In this document: positions 57,645 through 64,000 of the stretch, one piece after another
Layout of the letters: every line of letters starts with the position of its first letter
Position numbering within the stretch: position 1 is the stretch's first letter
Assembly: GCA_045837725.1 (NCBI GenBank)
Contig: JBEWZL010000266.1
Coordinates: forward strand, 186,001-250,000
Length of the DNA stretch: 64,000 nt
From: Vermamoeba vermiformis
Taxonomy: Eukaryota; Tubulinea; Echinamoebida
Direction of reading: 5' to 3'
The notes under the pieces: model-generated
The model's database searches: none
Seen by the model: only the letters and a program-made list of their open reading frames with translations
Told to the model about the DNA's origin: nothing
Made by a program: the position numbers and the translations under genes

Positions 57645-58079
57645 ATGTCTGTTACTGCTCAAAACATCGTTGATGCGCATGCGTGGTTGAGTCAATTTCA
57701 TGCTGCGTCAGATGCACTCAATGCACCGCACTGGATCAACACTTTCTTCGCACCCAATGCCACGATCAGATTTGCTAACAATCCAGCACTGGTTGGCCGT
57801 GAAGAGATCATTCGCAGCTTCAATGACACCTTCAAACTGTTGGCTAGCATGAAACACACGGTGCTCGCTGTGGATGTGCTGCCAGACAAGATCTATCAAG
57901 AGGTACTCATCACTTATATAGTTAAGAATGATCCCGAACAGGTGCCTATCAGTGTTAGAGGCATGGCTGTGTTCGGCAAGAAAGTTGACGAATCCACAGT
58001 AACATTCTTCGACGTCTACTTGGATATCAGTCCCGTGTTTGCTAGAATTGCTGTTGTGGTTGATTTGAACAAGGCGTAG
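57645..58079 (+). CDS. NTF2-like/SnoaL-like small protein
   Basis: Single exon, 144 residues: an intronless gene among intron-rich neighbours. The pattern (ahelix HAWLSQFHAASDAL, NTFFAPNATIRFANNPALVG, REEIIRSFNDTFKLL, then strands and VTFFDVYLDISPVF) fits the NTF2-like cone fold, often a ligand-binding or isomerase scaffold. No catalytic residues can be assigned. Start chosen at the first ATG that opens before the fold. Confidence 0.75.
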   Translation: MSVTAQNIVDAHAWLSQFHAASDALNAPHWINTFFAPNATIRFANNPALVGREEIIRSFNDTFKLLASMKHTVLAVDVLPDKIYQEVLITYIVKNDPEQVPISVRGMAVFGKKVDESTVTFFDVYLDISPVFARIAVVVDLNKA

Positions 58080-58319
58080 TATTAATTGTAATTATTCAGA
58101 TTAGTTGGACGCGTGTCATTCGTGCACACATCCACCTCACCGCCACGTCATCCAATAAAATGATAATGCTATAAAGAAAGAACGTTGATTCAATACAGCG
58201 GTGCAGTAGTGTCAATACCGAATCCAGTCACGTGCTCGGTCACGTGCCCGGTCTTTTTTCGATTCTGTTTCTAGTTCGACAAGATTTTATTTTCATTATT
58301 CTCACACACAAAATACATC

Positions 58320-59133
58320 ATGGCTGAGTGGAAAGACGAACAAGTTGTTAAGAAGGCTATTGCTGAGACCTTCACTCTTAACGGTATGCATTAAGTAACT
58401 ACATCCTCCGAGCAATATATTTTGTTGTAAATCTGTCCAAAAATTTTTCTTCTCAAGCCAAAACTTGTTCTTGCTTTAGCAATATTACAAGGACAATTTA
58501 ATAATTAGTTTGCGATTGTTTTCTCCTTCACAAATTTCAAACTAAATTTTTTGAAAATATTCCAACTTCGCTTCTGACGAATTATTCCAGCTCACTCCGG
58601 TTGGATCCTCGTCGGATACTCTGGCGACAACGCTCTTGTCTTCCAAGGCAAGGGTTCTGGTAAGTATTCAGCGTATTAATGAAGTAAAATATTCAAATTC
58701 TAAATTTTAATATTTCAGGTGGTGTTGAGGAGCTCAAGCAACACTTGAAGCCCAACGAGGTTCAATACGCCATTGTCCGCATTGGTGACAAGAAGGACGG
58801 TGAGTCATTAATTAATTTGTCGCTTTAGCACGCAACACCAAAAGATTTTCGGATCACAAAAATATCTTCGATCTGTTTTAAAAATTATGTAATTGCAATA
58901 CTAATAGTCGCTTATAATTAGTTGCTACCACCACTCGTGATGTTTTGTTGTCCTGGTGGGGTCCTGAGCACTCTAAAATTAAATCCGCCAAGAAGAAGAC
59001 TCACCACGGCGATGTTAAGCGCGTCTTGACTCACGCCCACGCTGAGATTGAAGTCATCAACTTGGCTAACTTGAACGAGGACAACGTGCGTGACCGCTCC
59101 AACCCTCTCTCTGGCTCTCACGTCATTGACTAA
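58320..59133 (+). CDS. Coactosin-like ADF-homology actin-binding protein
   Basis: F-actin-binding protein of the cofilin fold. Exons 58320-58383, 58591-58659, 58719-58799 and 58922-59133, about 141 residues. Family features: SGWILVGYSGDNALVFQGKG, SGGVEELKQHLKPNEVQYAI, VRIGDKKDG, and LLSWWGPEHSKIKSAKKKTH with the coactosin-typical K-x-A-K-K and H-x-D-V-K-R segment, ending EIEVINLANLNED. Human and Dictyostelium coactosin are about 142 residues. The codon use is unusually biased (TCC, CTC, GTC), which suggests high expression. Confidence 0.9.
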
Positions 59134-59495
59134 TCGAATTGTTTTGGTTTCAAATCCGCGATCAAGATCGTAAGAGGAAATTTGAAATCAACAGCAACAA
59201 GACAATAATTTATTTAAAAATAATACTCGAAATAATGGTGATAATTGTAAATGACTCCTGCATATATAAATGCGTTTAGTCACCTGAAATTTACGTTTAT
59301 TTTAGCCGACTGGATCAAGTCTCTGACTTCTGCGCAGTAAAATTACTACAGCTGGTCATGCATTACTTAAATTAGTAATATATAGCAAAGAAAGCTGAAC
59401 AGTGCCCAACAAAGTTTTGCGCAAATCCAGAAAATATTTACAGTACAAAATTGAGGTGCTATTTACAAGGTGTTATATGCTACAGTGCTCTATTC
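59134..59495. other. Convergent intergenic stretch
   Basis: About 360 bp of AT-rich sequence between two convergent 3' ends. No gene or RNA was recognised. Confidence 0.5.
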
Positions 59496-60257
59496 TCATT
59501 GCGGGAATCCAACAGTAGTCCTGCGCGGGAATATAAAGACCATCACGAACAACAACAGCAACAAAAACACAAAGAGAACCAATCCGACTATCAAGCAGAG
59601 TTTGATCGCATTAGAGCCACCGCCTTCATAATCTAAGTCTGCTAGTGATCCACCAGATAGCATTAAACTGAGCTTTTGCTTGGAAGTAAGCCTGATCCAC
59701 AAATTTAGTTTCGTGCGTACAGATGGCGCGAAAAACTTGACTTACCTCGGCCTTAAGTAAGGATTCTTTCTATCGTAATGTTCAATGTAAAATACTTGAT
59801 GCAATTCCCCGACTCCTTCATCGTCCACCCACCTCACATTTCGTTTATTTTTGTCGCTCGAAACGGCTAATTGATCCGGATCGGTTGGTACACCATCCGC
59901 CACGTCTATTTACGAGTAATGATTAGAAATAAATTGTGTATGGTCGTATGTGGCGCAAATAATCTGAATTTTCGTCGTGTCAAGGTCGTTTTCGTATTTT
60001 TTAAAAACAGATCTGAAAAATAGAATTGTAAAAAATAGAAAATAGGGCAACGTACCTGAAGGGTTGGGATAAATAGGTGTTTGATTATCCATATTATCTT
60101 GACTGTAACTAAAATACTGCATGCTGGGTGGCGGTGTGAGCGACAAAGGCGAGTTTATTGGATGTAGCTGCGATAACTCCTGACTGACGAGGGAATCATC
60201 GTCAAGCAGCTTTTGTTGTGCCTCTATATCGTCTTGTGCGCGCTTAAGTGAGGTCAT
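59496..60257 (-). CDS. Single-pass C-terminal membrane protein, unrecognised
   Basis: The first exon starts at 60257 and ends near 60057 (PIYPNPS|gtacg). Later exons begin near 59906 (DVADGVPTDPDQLAV) and 59699 (LTSKQKLSLMLSG), and the stop is at 59496. The intron between the first two is about 150 nt and contains a short open frame that ends in a stop, so it is treated as intron. A conserved-looking core reads KNKRNVRWVDDEGVGELHQV, then FYIEHYDRKNPYLRPR. One strong membrane helix near the C-terminus (IKLCLIVGLVLFVFLLLLLF) is followed by a short basic tail. Resembles small proteins with a V-R-W/F-x-D-E-G motif; no function is assigned. Confidence 0.65.
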
Positions 60258-60285
60258 TCGTTGTGCCTCTAATTAATCAAAATTG

Positions 60286-60447
60286 ATGACTGGATTCGGA
60301 CGATTAACCGAAATCTTCTTTGACGCAATTACTGCACAAATGTGGCCTCCCACTTCTGCGAATCAAATAATCAGAGTTTTCGGCGACAATGCCCAGTTCC
60401 ACTTGCCTTATAACCCTGATTTAGTTCGTTTGTCAAACCAAAATTAG
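60286..60447 (+). CDS. Possible 53-residue small ORF
   Basis: An open frame MTGFGRLTEIFFDAITAQMW and on to LVRLSNQN sits alone in a 390-bp gap between two reverse-strand genes. Its composition is protein-like and it overlaps no other gene. It could be real or chance. No family is recognised. Confidence 0.25.
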   Translation: MTGFGRLTEIFFDAITAQMWPPTSANQIIRVFGDNAQFHLPYNPDLVRLSNQN

Positions 60448-60647
60448 CTCATCTAAATCTACCCGAGTTAGCACTCCCTGAAAATATTGCCGCAACTCTT
60501 ATCGTACCGATCTCGTGAATAACCCGATTGTGGCAAATCAACATTAATCAAATTTGAATTTGACTTTACCGCGCTTCCCTTCGTTGTCGAACAAACACAG
60601 TATTTGGCCTATATATTACACCCTTTATATTAATATTCATGCACCTA

Positions 60648-61623
60648 TTAGTTCTGGAACGCAGCTTTCTTCGATGCAACGTTGCCGCTAATCTCAGGGG
60701 TCTTGCCTCCAGCCTTGGTTTGCGAATTCTCTTCTTCTTTTTGAGCAAAGAATGCAGCGCGATTCTTCATGGCATTCTTCTTCTCTTCTTCTTTCCTTCG
60801 CTCTTCTAAGTACTTGGCGTCTTGAGATTGGGACTAGAACGATAGCTGATTAGTTTGGAACAAGTTTAAACTTTAAAGATCTTAAAAATATTCGATAGTG
60901 CCTTCAAGAGAATAGAGAACCAAATGATTATGGTCGTATTGTGTTAAAACGGCATATATAATAATATGTAGGATAGAAAGGCTGCTCAAGCTACAGCGAA
61001 CGAGCTCTCACCTTTTCAACCAATCGTTGTCGCTCTTCAGGGGTCAAATTATCAGTGGGGACATTAATGCCCATAGCACGCAACTACATTCATAAAAATA
61101 TGCGAATGAATACCCACGAGTTTACAAAAGAGTGCGAAAGAGAACAGATGCACTTCGAAACAAATACAAGTACGTACCTTAGCGCGTTCTTGAGCTTCCT
61201 TAATGGCAGCAATTTCCTTTTGTTTTCTTTCCTCTTCTTCGCGCTTCTTTTGCTCCTTCATGGCCTAAATTCAATTCAGGCGTCAATTTCGAAAGATGAG
61301 GCACGCAGTATTTTTAATTACCTGGAATTCTGCGTCCTTGGAGGCCTTGGCATTTTTAGCGGCAGCGACACGACGCTTATCTTCTTCGATGGCCTAAAAA
61401 GATTTTTGTAAATATCAGATGTGAACTAAAAAAATCTGTGGTAGTAACTTTAATAATGGCCGAAAATATATGCAAAATAATTTAAATATTCAACACTTAC
61501 GCGAGCCTTTTCTTCTTCCAATTTTTGTGCGTCACGTTCAGCAGCGACCTCTTCAAAAGTCTTGATCTTGGTGCCGTGGTCCTTGGCGACTAAATCGTCG
61601 ACTTTAACGTCAGGAGTGCTCAT
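60648..61623 (-). CDS. Charged coiled-coil protein, unrecognised
   Basis: Five exons joined in frame; first exon 61623 to about 61501, last about 60834-60648, about 165 residues. It is mostly one long charged helix (FEEVAAERDAQKLEEEKAR, AMKEQKKREEEERKQKEIAA, LEERRKEEEKKNAMKNRAA). Two related short motifs, NRAAFFAQ and SKKAAFQN, lie toward the C-terminus. Such helices with AAF motifs recall small actin- or microtubule-associated proteins, but this is only resemblance. A conserved-looking linker reads LRAMGINVPTDNLTPEERQR. Confidence 0.75.
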
Positions 61624-61800
61624 TGTATTCGTGGTGTTGTAATGTAGATTTGTGAGTGGAGATTAAAAACTGCATTTCTCCTCCGAGATTGCTGTCTGCC
61701 AGGGCAATTTCGATAAGCACGTGCTATTGTCAGAGGATAGCTTATTTATTATGGAGATATAACTACAACAAGAATTTTTACAGAAAGAATCAAGGTCGCC

Positions 61801-63047
61801 TTATTTTGCTACATCCAACAAGAAAGCAATAGATGTACGATCAGTACCGCCGGGCATCATCTACAAGCAATATTAGGCCACGATTTGATCTAATGATTAA
61901 ATCAACAACGTACCACACGGTGCAGAGTGGCAGGGAACTTCTTGGAGTTAGTGAACATGGGAATCTTCTCGCCAATGAAGGCCAACAGCTCGTCTTCACC
62001 GCACAGTGCTTCAGCCTTGACGTAGCACTTGTTGAGAGAGTCCCAAATCTCCAGCGAGGGGACCGATGTGCGCAACAACAGCGTCACGAGACCAGTGTCT
62101 GGAGGCACGAGGTTGCATCAATTGCTGCACATTATAGGGACAAGTGACTGCGACGTACCTGTGTGCTCTTCACACGCGCACTGCTCTTGTTGCTGCGGCA
62201 GGTAGTGAATGACGCTCACACTCGACTTGACGGGCACAAACTCTTGAATGGCGGCCACTGTGTCATCAAGTATCAGTCGCTTTTCCTTCTCCTCATGATG
62301 TCTGTAATAATATATGAGTATACGTCTATAATATACTCGAGACTGCTTACGCGATGCTGTCAAAGCAGGCCCATGCAGTGTTGTAGCATCGTTCAAAAAA
62401 CGCGTCAAAAATGCCTCGGAACTCTGGGAATTGATTCGGCCAGTAGGCTTCAATATCATTTGGACGAAGCTGAAGAAGCAATTATAATTATGCACGCAAT
62501 TGCGATTTAAGATTGTAATACCTTTAAATACTCTCTGACTCCGGGCACAACGACGTAACCCAAATTATTGCGATCCACGTCGGCGTTGTTATTTTTGATT
62601 TCTTGAGGTTGATCAAAATATTGCTTGGATATATTTTTAAGGGCGTTGTAGCGTTGCACAGTCTCAGGATCCATCTAGGAATTTTAGTTCAATTTCAAAT
62701 AAATTTAAAATAAATCAAGCACCTACTCTGATCACAGTGTATCCTCGTGTCTTAATATTTTCTACAAATTGTCGTCGGGCATCAGCATCATTGGCAATTA
62801 ACGCCAACAAATCAATCTTGGGCGGTAATTCCACATCTGTCCTTCCTGGTGCAGCGTTACGCAGTTGTTTTTCTTTGTAAAATGGGCTGTCCTTGCCCAT
62901 TACTTTGATATTAGGATCTCCTTCTTCATCGTCGTGGCTGGCCTCATCTTGTTGATTTTTCTTCCAAATAAAGAATGAAGCTACACCAGCAACAAAAGCC
63001 GATGCAATGCCCAAAAGAGTTTTAGGTTGTTTAAGTATGTCGCTCAT
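61801..63047 (-). CDS. Membrane-anchored 2OG-Fe(II) oxygenase-like protein
   Basis: Exons in coding order: 63047-62727, 62674-62522, 62469-62351, 62301-62159, 62098-61914, 61860-61801. The N-terminus has a membrane anchor (LLGIASAFVAGVASFFIW) followed by charged linker. The rest follows the isopenicillin-N-synthase-type dioxygenase order: PPKIDLLALIANDADARRQF, GYTVIRV, NLGYVVVPGVREYLKLRPND, the iron-binding HTDTGLVTLLL (H-x-D), the distal His in PATLHRV, and the 2-oxoglutarate Arg in RTSIAFLLDVA. Splice joins were checked for phase at H-T-D and at HRV-MMPGG. The substrate is unknown. The divergent neighbour starts 26 bp away. Confidence 0.78.
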
Positions 63048-63073
63048 TGTGTTAGTGTTATTCGAAAAAAACA

Positions 63074-64000
63074 ATGGTTGTTGGCTTGCAGGAACAGACA
63101 AAAAAGGTCACTTTCGCTGAAAATCAGTTTAGAATAATTATTTGCAACAGCGAACATGGAACGAAATGGTACACACAATCAATTGATTACATTAAGATTC
63201 TAACCACTAAGTTTATCGCAGCTGCTAAGCGACGCATCCAACCGACAGTTGTCACAACTCCTGAATCTCCAACCAATGGCACTAAAAGGAAAATAGAAGA
63301 AACAGACGGAATTACATTCATCAAAAGCGTTACTTGCACAGATCAAGACGAGGGTAGAAAGTAAGTGACGAGCGAACATCATTTTTACTAAGAAAATTTA
63401 ATTCAAAAATTCAAAAATATCGATTTAAGCAGCAAATAGCGAGATATTAATCGTACAATTAGAATAAAACGAAGAAAAAATCAATCGGACCGAGACAGAA
63501 AAGTTGATCCTAAAGTCTTGGATCCGTTCCTGTTTTTGATCACAGAGCCACCAATAGCTACGGCTCACGGTTATAAGGTCATTGGAGAACTCGTATCCTT
63601 CATTGTTCATCGTGATAAATATGCGGGAGACTATCCGATAGGCGAGGACTTGACCAACAATCCGAACTTCACTAAAGGTACGGTACAGCATTGCAATTAC
63701 AAGTCTAACAATATGATCGCCAGAACAACGTGAATGTTGGGCTAATTTAGTTGCTGCTTTCAAAGATCCAGAGAGATTTGACGCCAACCACACCAAGTTT
63801 AGTTTCGTCAACAAAATTTTATGTTTACACCCGGAAGAAGCGTGGTTAAAAGAGAACATGGGATTTTGCAAGCTATACGGCGAGGTCTGGTGGGTCAAAA
63901 TGTTCCGCAAATTCTTCGAGAAGACGTCAAGTGGCACTGGCATGGAAGATTTTATTCAGGTACGCTTCGGATATTGTATAGTATTATAACTAATTATCAT
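63074..64000 (+). CDS. Unrecognised protein, 3' partial
   Basis: Exons 63074-63360, 63499-63677 and 63751-63959, then an intron reaching the window end. The N-terminal 95 residues are basic and probably disordered. The later part looks folded: PKVLDPFLFLITEPPIATAH, VIGELVSFIVHRDKYAGDYP, KFSFVNKILCLHPEEAWLKE, FCKLYGEVWWVKMFRKFFEK. No family is recognised. It shares an extremely short divergent region with the oxygenase gene. Confidence 0.7.

Noticed and set aside
1-64000. CRISPR array, rRNA, tRNA, integrated virus or prokaryotic operon
   Set aside because: No regular spaced repeats, rRNA core sequence, cloverleaf with A/B boxes, or capsid/polymerase frame was recognised by eye. A tRNA scan was not possible, so a tRNA could be missed.

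Overview
This is a gene-dense nuclear window from a unicellular eukaryote. About 36 protein genes lie on both strands, most split by many short GT-AG introns (about 45-130 nt), with very short intergenic gaps. Gene content points to Amoebozoa: an SHK-type kinase with a C-terminal SH2 domain, a triple-calponin-homology RacGEF like Dictyostelium Trix, coactosin, and Asn-rich tracts. The high intron density and moderate GC argue against a dictyostelid and fit a variosean or protosteloid amoeba better. The species is inference.

Layout: 1-13.8 kb holds APC8/CDC23 (5' cut off), an unusual N-terminally lipidated-looking Rab, the lipid-transfer protein ATG2, an epsin, and sphingosine-1-phosphate lyase (reverse strand). 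13.8-16.1 kb is the only long gene-poor stretch and contains a 1.08-kb element with 142-bp inverted repeats. 16.1-29.9 kb holds PEN-2 (gamma-secretase), RNase H2 subunit C, ACSF3, an acetylornithine-deacetylase-type M20 peptidase, a small membrane protein, a short L19e-like protein, the SHK kinase, SNAPC3, a HIG1 protein, KISH, COA5/PET191 and one unrecognised gene. 30.1-45 kb holds a KANSL2/INO80D-like zinc-finger protein, an Alb1-like basic protein, a large RGS-LRR-filamin-coiled-coil protein, a LETM1-domain protein, RNase H2 subunit B, a TBC RabGAP and an ankyrin protein. 45.3-64 kb holds a class II HDAC fused to a chromodomain, a T4 Rnl1-like RNA ligase, a tetraspan membrane protein, PPP4R2, a four-CBS protein, the Trix-like GEF, an NTF2-like protein, coactosin, a single-pass membrane protein, a charged coiled-coil protein, a membrane-anchored 2OG-Fe(II) oxygenase-like protein, and an unrecognised gene running off the end.

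Themes: membrane traffic and autophagy (Rab, ATG2, epsin, TBC, KISH), actin and Rho signalling (Trix-like GEF, coactosin, RGS-LRR-filamin protein), mitochondria (ACSF3, HIG1, COA5, LETM1), and nucleic-acid or chromatin work (RNase H2 B and C, SNAPC3, HDAC-chromo, KANSL2-like, RNA ligase). There is no operon logic, but several divergent pairs sit close enough to share promoters.

The most striking non-gene signal is a palindromic family, TGACA-NN-TGTCA (mostly TGACACGTGTCA). By eye it occurs 26 times between 19 and 54 kb, 19 of them in introns and often built into the 3' splice site, and is almost absent elsewhere in the window.
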